NCBI GenBank assembly: GCA_024345305.1 | Contig: BRON01000013.1 | Location: 1,287,870-1,351,869, forward strand | Direction: 5' to 3' | Length of the DNA: 64,000 bases | Source: Mrakia gelida | Lineage: Eukaryota; Basidiomycota; Tremellomycetes; Cystofilobasidiales; Mrakiaceae | Shown here: piece by piece, positions 12,040-24,900 of the stretch | Position numbering within the stretch: the stretch's first letter is position 1 | Layout: every line of letters begins with the position of its first letter | Translations under genes and position numbers: made by a program | Notes under the pieces: generated by a model | Databases searched by the model: none | Told to the model about the DNA's origin: nothing | The model's input: the letters and a program-made list of their open reading frames with translations, nothing else

Positions 12040-13465
12040 CTAAACTTTCTCGCTCATCTCCACCTCCTTGTCCGAGTACCGTCCTCCCTTCCCCATAGCC
12101 AACGCAGCAACCTCGACCCTACGCTTCTCCTCCGGCGCCTGGAACTGAGTCGGGTCGAAGCCTGAGCCGACTACGAGGGAGATGAACTTGTCGATGTTGA
12201 TGTCGTTTCCGAGGCCTTTGACGGGGACGTGGAGGGAGATGTGATGCTGGTGTAGCGAGGACCAAAAGAGAACGACGAGGATAGGTCAGCGGAGTATCGA
12301 GAGAGAGCAAAAGCAGACAAAACGCGACGCGTCGAACTGACCTCGCAACCCAACATCCCTCTCGTCCTTTCAGTCCCAAAGCTGACTCCTTCTCCCTCCC
12401 CACCATCCACCTTCCCGCTTATCTCTAACACCCCAGCCGCGACTATCTCCCTCGAACCGACCATTCCCTTTTCCCCTCCGCTCAGATCGACAGTCAAGAA
12501 CGGTTTCGAGCCTCGTTGAGCGATGAATTGACCTGAGCCGCGAGCGAGGGTGAAGACGGTTCGGTTGAGGGTGAGGTTGACTTTGGTTAGGGTTGAGGGA
12601 TAGGAGGGGAGGGAGGGTTGAGAGGAGATATGCAGGTGGAAGGGTATTGGGTGGTGGAGTGGAAGCCCGGAGGGAAGGGGTGGGAGGGAGAGCTGAGGGA
12701 GACGCGTCGGAAGTTGAACGGGATCAGCGAGAACGGGGAGCAGAAGAAAAGAGGAGCTGGAGGACTGACTTTGAGAGTGAGTTTACCCTTCTTGGACCAA
12801 GGCCAGCCGTCGCGCACGCTGTGCTCGAAGGTGGTTGTGTTCCAGTGAGAGGGAGCTGGCGGAGGGAGGTGAGGAGGGTGGTCGAGAGGGAGGTCGTTCT
12901 CGGAGAGGGCTGGTGGGATTGTGGAGAGGTCTATGGTTGGCGAGGGACTAGATAAGACAGAGAAAAATGTCAGAAGCTAGTTCGAGGGGAAGGAAGAAAA
13001 GAGGAAGAGCGAGAAAGATCAAAGAGACGAACCGAAAGGTGAAAGGGAGACCCGTCCGTTCGTTAATACTGAACATTCCGTGCTTCTTTCCAGTGACATG
13101 GATGTAGTCTGGAAGGAGAGTGAACGCACCCGTCCAAGGCTTGATCAGTAAAACTACGACGGGATGAGGCCGAGAAGAAGGAAAAGAGAAACCGAGTCGA
13201 GCTCACATTCTACTTGCGCTACCGAATGTCCCTTGACCGTCCCCTTCCCGCCAGTCGTCCAGGGATCTGATGTCATCGGAGGAGAGACAGCATTGGCGAC
13301 AGGAGGAGCTCGAGATCCCCCTTCGAAGCTCGGAGGGAAGGAGTTGAAGGACGGAGGGAGGACGAAAGCGAAAGGGAGGTTGGTCTGAAGCGGAGGTCGA
13401 TCGAGGAGGGAGTCGCCCGGAGGAGGCTGAGAGGAGGATTCCCAGATGGTTTGTTCGACCGAGTA
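12040..13465 (-). CDS. arrestin-like protein lacking its N-terminal part
   Basis: Read leftward, exons join to about 380 residues. The first visible exon (13,465-13,207) starts YSVEQTIWESSSQPPPGD and carries the arrestin_N signature LPFAFVLPPSFNSFPPSFEG, then GTVKGHSVAQVEFLLIKPW. Later exons give the second sandwich (HSVRDGWPWSKKGKLTLK, NLTLNRTVFTLARG) and a C-terminus ending EVEMSEKV at the TAG in 12,040-12,042. Fungal alpha-arrestins normally bring Rsp5-type ubiquitin ligases to membrane transporters; I see no PPxY motif in the part visible. The first strands of the arrestin fold, some 80-100 residues, are missing: upstream of 13,465 I find no in-frame exon or start. Either a short 5' exon escapes me or the gene is broken next to an interstitial telomere repeat. 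Confidence 0.65.
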
Positions 13466-13502
13466 CTAGAAGACGGGTACGTGAAGTTGATCAGCGGGAG
13501 TA

Positions 13503-13521
13503 CTAACCCTAACCCTAACCC
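13503..13521. repeat. interstitial telomeric repeat, CCCTAA type
   Basis: The bases read CTAACCCTAACCCTAACCC, a little over three perfect telomere units. The orientation is opposite to the terminal TTAGGG array. It sits 38 bases from the point where the arrestin-like frame disappears. In the minus-strand reading GTTAGT at its edge could serve as a splice donor, so it may instead lie at an intron boundary. Confidence 0.9.
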
Positions 13522-14013
13522 AGGAAGCCGAAACGACCCTCCGACGTCCGACTTCCACGTCGCTTAGCTTCCTTCACAACGTCATTTTTACCTCGCAAGC
13601 CTTCTGGCACTCGCTTGTTGGCTCTTCAGCTCCTCGTATGGCCACTCTCAACTCGGCTGTGTCTTCGCTGTTCCCCAGCAGCCTCATCGAGAGGAGCTGC
13701 GAGCTCGAGCTCACCCTCCCTCGCTTCCCTCAATCGAGGTCGTCGTTCTTTTAAACGACGGGGACGATGCGAACGCAAAGCGAGCTTTCTGGGGGCGAGC
13801 CAAAGCGGAAAGCAGTTCTGTAGAAGGAGGGACATCTCGCGACTGTCTGTAGGGATCCTTGAGAAGGGAGGTGAGGAAGGTCAGCTCGGCTGAAACACGA
13901 GGGTCAATGCTTTGCGACCCTTTTCTGCGACGAAAAATGAGCTTGATCTTTCATCTGCTGGCGAAAGTGGGCAGATCATACCGTTCTGTTATAGCACATG
14001 GTCTGTCAAAGTT

Positions 14014-14019
14014 TATAAA
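14014..14019 (+). promoter_or_regulatory. TATA box upstream of F-box/LRR-like gene
   Basis: TATAAA sits inside an AT-rich patch (GTTTATAAAATTTGGG) in otherwise GC-rich DNA, about 150 bases before the ATG at 14,167. The distance suits a TATA element with a leader of about 120 bases. There is no other support. Confidence 0.4.
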
Positions 14020-14166
14020 ATTTGGGCTTCAAGTCCACGAGCGCAGAGAAGGGCAGGTCCGGAAAGTGAGCTTCTCGTTCCCCAACTTTCGTCTTCCCTC
14101 CTCCACCGTCCACCATCTACGCTCCCCTCACTGTCGGCGGACACTACCTCCCCCTACCCTTAAAGC

Positions 14167-15696
14167 ATGGTCCGCAGTATCCCATCAGTCTATATCAATA
14201 CGAACGCGACGTCCGTCCCGGACGCGGTAGACGACGTCGACGAAAGACGGGACTGCTCCATCCTTCAGCTTTGGGAACACGACACAGACAGCGAGGAGGA
14301 CGAGGACGGCCACGATGGATCCAGTCACGACCTCACTGGCGGCAGTCGGCTCAAGATGGATGACTTGGGCGTCTCAGTTGAGAAGGGAGTCAACGAGGGT
14401 CAGCTCCACACCTCCTTCTCTCCCTTTCCTCGTTCAGACATCTTCACCTGACACGCCAATCTGCGTTGCTTTCGGCCAGATTTCGTCGTCGGTCAAGCTG
14501 TAGCTCAGATGGGGACGAGTATCAAAGCGTTCGATCTTGGTTCAGTCGGAGATGAACTCGGGAAGGTGGCCTTCGAACGACTCCTTCACGAAATCAGGGA
14601 GAAGGGAGGAGAACAATTGAGGTGGGTTGGCTTCAAGGCTGCTGGCGAGCACAAGAGCGAGATGGAACGTGAGTCGTCCCAAACCCTGTTTGCTCATCCC
14701 TCTTCCTTTGGTGTACATCTGACATCTCTTGGTCTACGCGTCTCGTCTCTCACAGCTCACGTCCTCGCCACCATGGTCCCCTTCCTTTCCTCCCTACCCA
14801 ACCTCCACGAAGTCAGCATCACCAGCCTCCTCCCTCGATCCTCCCTTCCTCACCTCATCGCCATCGCTCAGCACCGAAACCTTGTCCATCTCAACCTCAC
14901 CGACTCTCAGTTCGAACCGGGCGTCGTTCTCGACCTTCTTCGATTCCATCGTTCCCACCTCACCACCGGCTCCAAGCTCGAGCACCTTACCCTTCGATTG
15001 GGCAAGAACTCCTCTGGGAAATACGAGACCCTCGAGATCGAATCTCTCGTCGTCGAGATCATGGCCTTGGGACGATCGTCGACGTTGGAGCACCTTCACG
15101 TTGAGTCTCCAGGCGTTTTCAAGACGTCTAAGGCGCTCGATTCGCTTCTCGCTTGCTTCCAGGATGGGAAGTACCGAAACTTCCAGTGCCTACTCATGCC
15201 CCGAACCTCTCAGAAAGGGGTGGAGGCGGAGAAGAGAGCCGTCCTCAGCAAGGTCCTCGAGGAGAACCGAGACCTTCGAGAGCAAACTCAAGCAGCGGCT
15301 CTCTCCCTCCTTCCCGCCTTCCGAGCTTTCCTACCCCACACCTCCCAGCACCTCAACTCGACCCACTCCCTCTCTCCTCTCAACAAACTCCCCTTCGAGA
15401 TCCTCCAAAACGTCCTCTATCGACTCGCGCTCCTCGAAACGTCGGTCCTCAGCAGCAGGCAGGTCGCGCGGTTGGTGGGTTACGCTGGAGAACGAGGAAC
15501 GTTGGCTCATGGGCATGTAGAGGAAGAGTTTTTGAGGGAGGCGGATTGCTGGAAGTGGGAGGGGTCGAGGGTGGTAGCGTTTGAGGTGAGGCGAGAGTTC
15601 GTGGTTCGTCGACGCGTCGAGTTCGTTTCGTTTTCGTTTTCGTTTTTGCTCCCGATTCTCTCGCTCCCACAAGCTCCTCTTCGTCTCTCTCGATAG
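14167..15696 (+). CDS. F-box/LRR-like protein, paralogue A
   Basis: An acidic first exon (EHDTDSEEDEDGHDG) ends at a GTCAGC donor near 14,400. The second exon starts at 14,480 (FVVGQAVAQMGTSIKAFDLG), and a third follows an intron at about 14,670-14,757. The middle holds leucine-rich, repeat-like strands (LHEVSITSLLPRSSLPHL, LVHLNLTDSQFEPG, LEHLTLRLGKNS). Near the C-terminus is an F-box-like helix pair, LNKLPFEILQNVLYRLALLE, then RQVARLVGYAGERGTL and EEFLREADCWKWE. The gene at 30,284 shares this order: KAFDLGSVGDELG here matches YNLDLSSVPDQLG there. Such fungal proteins are thought to be substrate adaptors, but no function is shown. The stop at 15,694-15,696 assumes no further intron after 15,583. 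Confidence 0.7.
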
Positions 15697-15991
15697 TTTT
15701 TTCTTACGAACTCTCACGACTCGCTTCTTTGCTCTCTCACTCCTCTTCAACATCGCCTCGCGAAAGAGCAACGAGCTCGACTCGACTCTTTCGTCCTCCT
15801 CGAACAAGAAAGCAAACGATAATAGTACTCGGATTGTTTGTATGGAGGGGTAGCCCGTAATGAGAGAAAGGAGGAGAGAGTAGAAATCGTGAATAAACTA
15901 GACCAAAACAAGCGAACGAACGTAGCAAAAGCAAGAACAAAAACAAGCAACGACGCGACGAGACTCTCCTCGTCCTCCGCTCACCCTCCAA

Positions 15992-18900
15992 TCAAGCACT
16001 CGACGGCCCTCCTCCTCCTCCCCCCATCGTTGAGTTCCCCTCCCCATCAGCCTGCCACCCCAAACTCTCAAACGCCTGTCTCACAGCCGGGTTCTTGTGC
16101 ATCAACTCCCTCATCGCGGGCGTCATCATCTGCGCTCCTCCTGGTCCCATCTCCGCGTTAGCGTTGGGAGGAACGAAAGGGTACGGCGAAGGAGGGATGT
16201 ACCCCGTTACGAGGTGTTGGAGGTGCGGAGGGATTGACGAAGAGTTCGAAGGTGACCCGTGAGCGAGGTGAGGGTGAGGGTAAGGAAGCGGCCGCGTCGA
16301 AGGGATTGCCGTCGAGGGCGGTTGGAAAGCCGGGTTGCTGTACTGGGAGTAGGATTGAGCGTTGTAGGGTTGAGGTGGAGGAAGAGGTCGATGGACGTAG
16401 ATGGAGGAGGAGGGGTTCTGGTAGTAGTTGTAAGGGTTGTGAGGAGGAGGAGGGCGAGAAGCGTACGTGTTGGGAGGGGAGGGTCCTGAGGATGAGGAAG
16501 ACGAGTGGTGCTGAGGAGGTGGTGCTGGGTAGGAACCGTTTGGAGGAGGAGGTTGGTAGGAGGACATGGGAGCGGGAGGATAGTAGGAGGGTCCGTTGGT
16601 CTGGTAGGTTCCGTTGTTGGGGTAGGACATGGGCTGCGACGAGGACGAGGCGAAGGCGTTTTGTTGCTGGATCGGGTAGGTGACGCGAGGCATCGACTGC
16701 TGTTGTTGTTGCTGTTGCTGTTGCTGACCGTAGAGAGCTGAGAGCTGGCCATAAGGGTACATCGGAGACTGCTGCTGCTGCTGCTGCTGGTACTGTTGCT
16801 GCTGCTGGGGAGGATGCTGAGGGTGCTGAGGAGCCGAAGTCGACGCGACGGGGGCTCTCGCTCGAGGGAGGGGAGTCTTGCTGTCGTAGACGTAGTCCGA
16901 CTTGTAGGGATGCTGCATGACAACTGCTGGCTCGTGATCCGGAGGAGGGTTGAGAACGACGTTGGACCATGGGACCTTCCCGACGTTTCCGCTGGAGGAA
17001 AAAACGAGAAGCAGAAGCGTCAGATCGAGCTCGAGTTCGACGCGACGAGGACGAAAGGAAAGCGACTCACTCCTCGTACTGAACAGTCACCTCCTGCCTC
17101 TGCTCGTCCACGGCAAGACAAGCAACGTTGTACTGCTGGCCGTTCTTGGACTTGATTCTGATAGACTCTCGAGGAGCGAGAGCTCGCAAGCTGGCTCGTC
17201 GATGTTCGAGAGCTTCGACTCTCTTTCGATCCTTGACGACCTGAGAAACGAGAACGAGGAGAGACGAGTCAGCTGATGATATTCGTTTCGATAGGAGGAC
17301 GAAGCTGAGACTGACGGGGTTGTGAGTCTGGCATAGACACTCCGTCTTGAAAGTCGTCTGAAGGACCTTCTCGTCGTAAGGAACGACTCCCGAGGTGTTC
17401 TTGACGGTCACGTAATCTGTCGTCTCGATCTCGTGGAGCTCGATGTCCGGATGGGAGAGAGCACAAGTGACGTGGAAGGCTCGCTGCGAAACGAAGGAGA
17501 CGCGATCAGCGAGAGCTCGAACGAAGTCTCGACGCGAGCAAGGGGAAAGCGACGACTCACGAGACATTTCCCCTTCGTGCACTGGATCTTCCCTCCCATC
17601 TTCTTCTGAGAAGTCTTCGGGCAGACAGAGCAGCCCTGTAACCGAGAAAGAGATAAGAAGTCAGCTCTCGAACTCGTTGCATCGTTCGATGAGATGACAG
17701 AGACGCGACTCACCAAGTTCCAACGATCCTTCGAGATCCCGCTCACTCCCTCGATCATCTTGGTCGAGTAGGTCCCACCTCGACCATCGGGTACGTTCAC
17801 GTCGACGAAGTAGGTCTGCCAGGCGGGAATGACGAAGAAAGGTCAGCTCCTTCTCGCTCGAAGAGAGGAAGTTCGACTACTCGACTGACCTCAGGAATGT
17901 TCGCTGCACATCGCTCATGAGCCAACCAGACCTTCGCAGGATCCTTGTTCCCAAGCGAGACGTTGACGGGTACGCTGACGACCGGCATGAGGTCCGACCT
18001 ATCGAAGCTCGGGCAGAGGACGCAAGGTGGTTCGACCGATCTGTCGACGAAAGGAGGAGGAGGAGGTGGAGGAGGAGGGGCGACAACGGGAGGTGGTGCT
18101 GACGGACGAGGTTGAAGCTTGGTCTTCTTGAAGGGGGTTCCGGAGGGTGTTGGGGAGGGAGCTGGGGAGGGAGAACCGCCGTTGAGGGATCCGTCTGCGA
18201 CGAGCTTCCGTTTCTTGGGGACTGAGACGGGACTTGGTTTCGGAAGGAGAGCCTGAGCTGCCTTCTCGACCTTCTGACGTTCGATCTCGGTGAGGAGTTC
18301 ATGCTCGGCGAGAACGGCGTCGACGTCAATCTTGACACTGGGTTGAACGACGAAGACACAGTCAGCGTTGACAAGAGCGAGATGGAGAGCAGAGAAGGTG
18401 CGACGAACCTGTCCTCGATGCACTCGCAGACTCTCGCTCGTCGTCCGAGCTCGACCCAGGAATCGATAGCGAAGTTGATAGATTCGGCACAGTTGAAGTC
18501 CATGTTAAATCCAGCGTGATATCCTGCGACAGAAGCGAACAAAGTCAGCGACGAAAGAAAGAGGGAGGAAAGACGAGGAAGACGCGACTCACCTCGAGGG
18601 AAAGTGAAGACGAACTCGTTCTCGTGCTGAACGAGAACGTTGGGTCGAAGAGCGTCGTTCTGGAGTTTCATCGGCGAGACAGCGAAGGACTTGTGTCGAA
18701 GAAACTGATCGCAGTTGTGCTCGTCGGCGGAGAAGTAGCCTGGAGGAAGGGAAGGGAGGACGCGTTCGAAAGTCAGTTCACGTAAGTCGAGGAAGTCGAT
18801 TGACGAGGGAGCTCACCTTTCATCACTCGCTCGAAGTTCTCAGCCTTGGCTTGAGGGATGGCGTACCAGCACTTGGGAGCTCCGAAGTGGACTGAGACAA

Positions 18901-21537
18901 AAGGGAGGGAGGAGAAGAGGTCAGCTTCGAGTCTCGAGTCTTCGAGCCGACGCGAGATTGACTGACTGTAGTTGACGCTGTAAAACGAAGGAAGACGAGG
19001 TCAGCAATGACATCTAGGCGAGAAGAAGGGTTCTCGAGCGAGACTCACCTGTAGAGATCCATATCCTCGACGTGCCAGCAAAAGCTCGATCTCCACATTC
19101 CCCAGTAGAGGTACTGATGGAGGAAACGGGACGCGTCGAAGGTCAGTTCGAGTTCGTTGTCCCACGCCACAGCTCCGAGGAGCTTCGTAGCACGAAGGAA
19201 AGGAGATAAGAGAGAAAGACTCACGGGTGTGTTGACTCCAGGCAGCTGCTTCTTGAGCTTCAGTCGGTTGAGCAGGTTCGGCAGCTTCCCAACATTCCAA
19301 TCCTTCGTCTTATCCGTGAACAGCGTCCCTTCGAGCAGAAACCCAACTCCAGTCAGCTTCTGCTCCTCCTCGAAGAGATTTCCAGACCTCGAGGGGTCGT
19401 GCGAGAGATCCACAAAGGTCGGTGTCGAACGAAGGGAAACGAACGACTCACCTTGCATGTCCGCTCCGTACCACGCCGACTCTCCCACACCCAACCCCCT
19501 CCAGAACTTCCTCTCGACCTCCCTGCAAGCCTCGACGGTATAATCCTCCTTCGTGACTCCCTCCTGCAGCCAAGGCTTCTTCTCGACGAGGGTCGTGTAG
19601 AACTCGGAGGGAGGAGAGGACGAGAGTGCTGGTGCTGGTGTTTTGGATTTCGAGGGCGAAGCGTTGGCTGATGTAGGCTGGGAGGAGGGGTGTTCGATCG
19701 AGGGAAGAGTGGAAGTGGAAGCTGTAGGTTGTTGATCGTTGGTTCCTTCCATCTCGGCGTCGAGAGTCTCGGTTGCTGAAGCGGTAGAGTCGATGGGAGG
19801 AGGAGGAGGAGTGGGAACGGCGACGACCTTCTTCTGCCTCTTGACGTTCTTGACAGGTCGATCGCTGCGATCCTTCTCCTTCAGTATCGGGGCACTGTAG
19901 AGCAACGAGTGAAGGAGGAGAAGCGGACAAAGAACGAGGTCAGTAATCTAATCTCATCTCGACAGGGACCGAGGAACGCAACGAAACGAGGAGGGGAAGG
20001 AACAGGTTTTGATGAGCTCGCGAAACGACGGACTTACGCGAACTTCTTCTCGGAGCATTTGATGAACCAGTCCTCGACGCTCAGAACCCTCTTTTTCTCG
20101 ACGCTGGAACACCAGACGACATCGTCAGATTGGGCGAGCTCGGCTGACGACCGGAGAAAGGAAGGGAAAAAGGGAAGTCGAGCTCACTTGTTCTGTCGAA
20201 ACAAACCCGTCACTCCAACCATGTTCTGCTGGATGGGATTCTTGATCTTGACGGCGGCGATGGCAGCTGGATCGATGGCGGGGAGAGCAGCGACCCTGCA
20301 TGAACGAACAAACGAAAGTCAGCGAGGGCCGAAGAAGAAAAGGGAAGGGAAAGGAAAGGACGAACCATTCCTTGGGCGGGATGACCTTCACGATCCCAGA
20401 TCTTCGACCCCAGTGGTCAACTCTGGTCATGTAACCCTGGTAACGACCGAGAGTCAGCTCTGACCTCGCTCGATTTTCGAAGAAGAAAGCTCACCTCGAA
20501 ATCAGAGAATTCCTACAGAAGCAAAACGAAGACGGATCAGCTCTCTCTCCCCTTCCTTCCCTCGCCTCGAGCTCAACAAACCCCTCCCTTCCCCTCCCTC
20601 ATACCCTCCCCTCCAGTCCACTCGTTCGTCGACTCACCTCCATCGTAGGCTCAAAAATCGGAATCCCCCTCTGAGCTTCCTCGTCGTCTTCTGGACTCAA
20701 CCAGACTCTAGGCCGAGGACCGATGATAGACCCTCCGATCCAACCAGAGAAGGCATCGGCGTCGACGGAGTGTTCGGATTTGTAGAAGGATGCGGGTTGG
20801 ACGAAACGAGGAGTGTTGCCGTCGTCTGAGGACTCGGAGGAGGCTGAGGGAGAGGAGGAATGAGAGAGAGCGGGCTAGGGGGGGGAAGGGAGGGAGGGAG
20901 AGGAGGAGGAGGTCAGATTCTGAGCTCAGGTTCGGGCTGGAGGAGAAGCTTCGATGCGAGAAGGGTGCTGAGAGAATGAAGAGGGAGATCTTCTCAATCC
21001 CGAGAGATCAAGCAAAGCTTCCTCGCTCTTCTCGAGCTGCAGCAGACGTGAGGTCGGTCCTCGTCGTCCCTCTCGGTCGGACCAGCTGCAAGCCAGGACC
21101 TCAATCCGAGCTCACTGCACTCCCTCCTGGGATCGAGACCTTCTCGATCCATCTCTGAGCTTCCTAGCTGAGTCGGCGTGTATGCGAGCTCTACCTTTGA
21201 ATCTCGCAACCCTTGCTAAGCCGTGAAGAACCGCCAACCCCCCTCGCCGCTCGACCTCCTCCCTACCTCCCCTCCCCTCCCTTCCCTTCTCATCCAAACT
21301 CCCTCTCACCTCCACTCTCTCTCAGATCAACCCTCTAAAACTCACCGTAGACACCTCCTTCTCCTCCCCTCTATCCACATGCTGTCTAACCTCTCCTTGA
21401 GGTCTTGGTGGCAATCTAGAGATGGGTCCTGGTGGGGCTGCTGAGGTGGAAGGTCCTGAGGAAGCTGCCGCTGCCGCTGCTTTCGAGGGTGAACGTCCCT
21501 GAGCGGAAGGTAAGGGGTGGTGGATGACGGTTGCCAT
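15992..21537 (-). CDS. KDM4-type JmjN/JmjC histone lysine demethylase with PHD and Q-rich tail
   Basis: This is a large multi-exon gene. An Ala/Ser-rich first exon may start at the ATG at 21,537. JmjN follows at about 20.75-20.4 kb (IPIFEPTMEEFSDFEGYM). The JmjC core at about 19.4-18.5 kb has the Fe(II) ligands in SSFCWHVEDMDLYS and the distal His in FPRGYHAGFNMDFNCAES. The KDM4-style zinc site is visible as C-x5-H (CDQFLRH) and CxC (ARVCEC). PHD-type cysteines follow: CVLCPSFD at 18.0 kb, and GCSVCPK, CTKGKC and AFHVTC at 17.6-17.4 kb. The last exon encodes a Gln/Pro/Tyr-rich disordered tail with runs of 5-10 Gln. Enzymes of this class remove methyl groups from H3K9/H3K36 in the nucleus using 2-oxoglutarate and O2. 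All metal ligands appear intact. The splice between the first exon and the JmjN exon is unresolved. Confidence 0.9.
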
Positions 21538-21916
21538 CGCGAGGTGGGGTAAAGGGTCGATGTTCTAGAGTGGAAAAGGGGAGAGAGGGGTGGGGGTTGG
21601 GGATGGGCAGGGGTGGGAAGGGCTTCAAAGGGGAGGAGGAGGGTCCGCGAGAGCTCGTTAACGAAATCTTGCTGTGGAAGGGAGGGTGGGGAAACGTCAC
21701 CATCTCTACGTCTTGCCTGCTTCTTGCTAAGTACATCTCATAGGAGGTGTGCCCATAACTGAGCCAGCTGTCCAAACTTGCTTTTTCCTCAAGGTTTTCC
21801 GAGGGCGAGGGCCATCCTTCCTCTCATTCGCTTTCCTTTCTTCTCCTCGCTCGAACCCACACAAACAAGGTTTTACCAAGCTTTCATTTCTATAGTAGCT
21901 AAGCTCTCCTCCCTCC
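21538..21916. other. intergenic, promoter of KDM4-type gene and 3' end of CCT5
   Basis: The two minus-strand genes lie head to tail. There is no coding signal here. The G-rich plus strand at 21,560-21,650 (GGGGTGGG repeats) is simple sequence. Confidence 0.6.
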
Positions 21917-24900
21917 TTACTCCTGAGCGAACACCGAAGCGTCGATAACGTCGTCGACCTGAGCGAAAGCGAAAACGAAAACGAAGAGGTCAGCGAACGC
22001 GTCTCGTCATTTCGACTCACAGAAAGAAAGGAAGGGAACAACGAACCTTCAGGATTTGCCTCTGTTAGGATCGAAAGACAAAACGAGAAGAGGAATGAGG
22101 CAAGGTGGTGGTCAGTCCGAGTTCGTAGGGAGCGGAGGGAAGGAGACGAGGAAGAGACGGCTCGACTCACGACCAACTGAGTAGCGAGCAAGTACTGCTG
22201 CCTCTTCGAGATCAGAGGATCGTACACGTGCTGAGCCTTCATGTCTGCATATCCCCAAACACAGCGAAAACGCGGTCAGTCTCGTTCTCCTCTCCTCGTC
22301 GCCGGTGCTCTTCCTTCTGCTCGTCGCGGTCGCGAGAGCTCACCATTCTCTCCTCGTCCCATACAGTCAATCCCCAACCTCGAGTTCCCCTCCGCGATCT
22401 GCCTGCTCTTCACCTCGGACAAGGTCTCGATGGGACTCAGCCCGGAGTTCTCAGCGAGGGCGAGAGGGATGGCGTCGAGAGCGGTAGCGAAGGCTCGCAT
22501 GGCGTATTGTTCGATGGAGGAGATCTGCGCGAACGAGGGAGCGATGGACGAACGAGTCAGCGAGGTAGGGGACGGGGGAGGGAGTAGCGGGAGAGGTAGA
22601 GGAACGTGGAAAGGGCGAGAGAGGGGAAGAAATGGTGGGCGTTCAACTCACATCATCAGCAGCCTTGGAAACAGCAATGGAGGAAGCGATCTCGGCGGCT
22701 CCTCCTCCGTAAACGACTCGGTTGTCGACGACCAGGTTTCGGACGACACAGATGGCGTCGTGAAGAGCTCGCTTGGCCTCGTCGATGATCTGCGAAGCAG
22801 AGGATTCGAAGGTCAGCTCTCGTCGCGTCTCTCTCGCTCTTCCCCTCTTCTCTTCTCTTCCTCCCAACCCAACTCAAACCCAACTCACCATCTTGTTCGA
22901 CCCCCTAACGAACACCGTCACAGCTCGAGTGTTGGCGCACTCCTCGATGATCAACATCTTGTCCTTGGTCGTTCCGAACGAGATCTCTCGCACGATCCCT
23001 GCTCGACCCAGCTTCTCGGCGGTGAGATCCTCGAACCGAGGGACGATTCGACCTTGGGTGGCGATGGCGATGAGCTGAAGAACGACGCGAACGAGTGAGC
23101 GTGAAGAGAGAGAATGGTGATGATGAGTTTGGGATGGGAGAGAAGGGGGAAGAGGGAGGAAGGGGGAGAAGAAGAGGAAGGGGAGAGAGAGAGAAGACGC
23201 ACCTCGATCTCAGGTCCTCCAACCCAACGAACGGCGGGGAGGTCGTTCTGCATGAGAAGATGGTTGGCCTCGTCGTCGAATCCCCACTGGCAGATGACGA
23301 GGTTGGCTCCGGTGTCCTTGACCCTGTTTGGCCGAGCGCGAAAGAGAGGAGAGGGATCAGCTTCGACCTCGACCTCGACCCTTCCTCCTTCACCTCCCTC
23401 CCTCCCTCCTTCGCCCACACCCACGCCCAGCACCCCCAACTCAATCCAGCCAACAAGAGCGGGTACTCACATCTTAATCATCTCCTCAAACTTCTCCCTC
23501 TCGTACACCTGCAGTTTCTTGTACTCCTCCACGCTCTCGATGTCCAACTTGTGCTTCGTCTTAGGTCTGGGAGGCTCGAACGGACACGTCAAGATGGCGA
23601 TCTTGGCGTCCTTGACGAACCTAGGCATGTTGGGGTGGGACATATCCTTGTCCACGACAACTCCCTGAACGAGCATGGTGTCCTCGAGGGATCCTCCCAC
23701 TCGACCATCGACCTTGATGAGCTCGAAGTCGACGTCCTTTCGCTCGAGGTCGGCAACGGAGATGACGGCGTCGACGGCGATTTGAGCGAACTTGACGTGG
23801 GCTTTGGAGACGCTGCATAGAAAAACACCACCGACGAGAAGGAAGAGAGGTGAGAAGGGGAGGGGAAGGGCAGAGGGAGAGGGAGGGCTGAAGGGAAGGA
23901 AAGGAGCGAGCTTGAGACGAACATCTTTGATCCGAGCGAAGTCATAGCAGTCTTGAGAAGGTTGGAGGTATCCTCCTTGGAGAACTCGATAACGTCGGCT
24001 GTGCGATCCAACTCTGCTACGGCGACGGCACAGGCTCGCTCGAAACCGTCGGCGATCCTGATGGGATGGATTCCTCGGTCGAGCAGAGATTCAGAGGCGG
24101 ACAGGAGAGCTCCAGCGAGGACTGGTAACCCAAACGAACGACGAGAATGACAAACGAACGGGAGTCAGCGAGCGGACAAGAGCTGGAGCGAGCGAAAGAA
24201 GGAACGAAAGAAGGAGAGAACGAGCTCGACGAGGACTCACCAACGACACCGGTAGTTCCATCCCCAATCTCGTCGTCCTGACTCTTTGAAACCTGAACGA
24301 GAAGCTTTGCGATCTGATGTTCGACCTCCATCTGACCGAGGATGGTAGCTCCATCGTTGGTAACTGTGATGTCTCCATCGGGGGAGATGAGGATCTTGTC
24401 GAGACCTGAAAGGGAGGGGTGGAAGGCGAAGGAAGGAAAGGTGTGAGCTCAAAAGATCAAAGACGAGCTCGAGAACTCGAGACTTGGAGAAGGAGGACTG
24501 GGTTCGGAAGACGAACCTCGAGGTCCAAGGGAAGTTCGGATAATCTGGAGGAGAAGGAGGCGAGAGAGGAGTGAGCAAGGGAGTTGGGAAGGCGAGGAGG
24601 AGGTGAAGGGAGGAGGAGGGGAAGGGAAGGAGGAGGTCGCGCGTTCGAAGGAGGTGTCGATGGAAGGAGGGAAAGCGAGGACTCACGTTGGAGACTTGTC
24701 GAGCAGCGAGAATGTGAGACTGTAGAAGAGAGAAGAGAGAAGTTGTGTTCAGCATGGGTGCTGGAAGTATACACTTCCGACACGAAGCAAGGCGAAGAAG
24801 AGAGAGATGCTCTGGAACTGACCCTGATGGCCTCGATTCCTTGCAGACGAGTCTTCTTGGCCTGCTCTCGAACGATGATGAACGGACTGGGGTCGAGGAG

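Larger units (their letters stand above)
13466..14166. other. intergenic region with interstitial telomere repeat and a TATA box
   Basis: This lies between the 5' end of the truncated arrestin-like gene and the start of the first F-box/LRR-like gene. It contains the telomere-type repeat at 13,503-13,521 and a TATA-like box at 14,014. Open frames at 13,615-13,893 and 13,859-14,230 show no domains and no paired splice sites. Confidence 0.55.

Noticed and set aside
16690..16810. CAG/CTG-type repeats as a possible expanded microsatellite
   Set aside because: They encode the interrupted Gln runs of the demethylase tail with mixed CAG and CAA codons, so they are ordinary low-complexity coding sequence.
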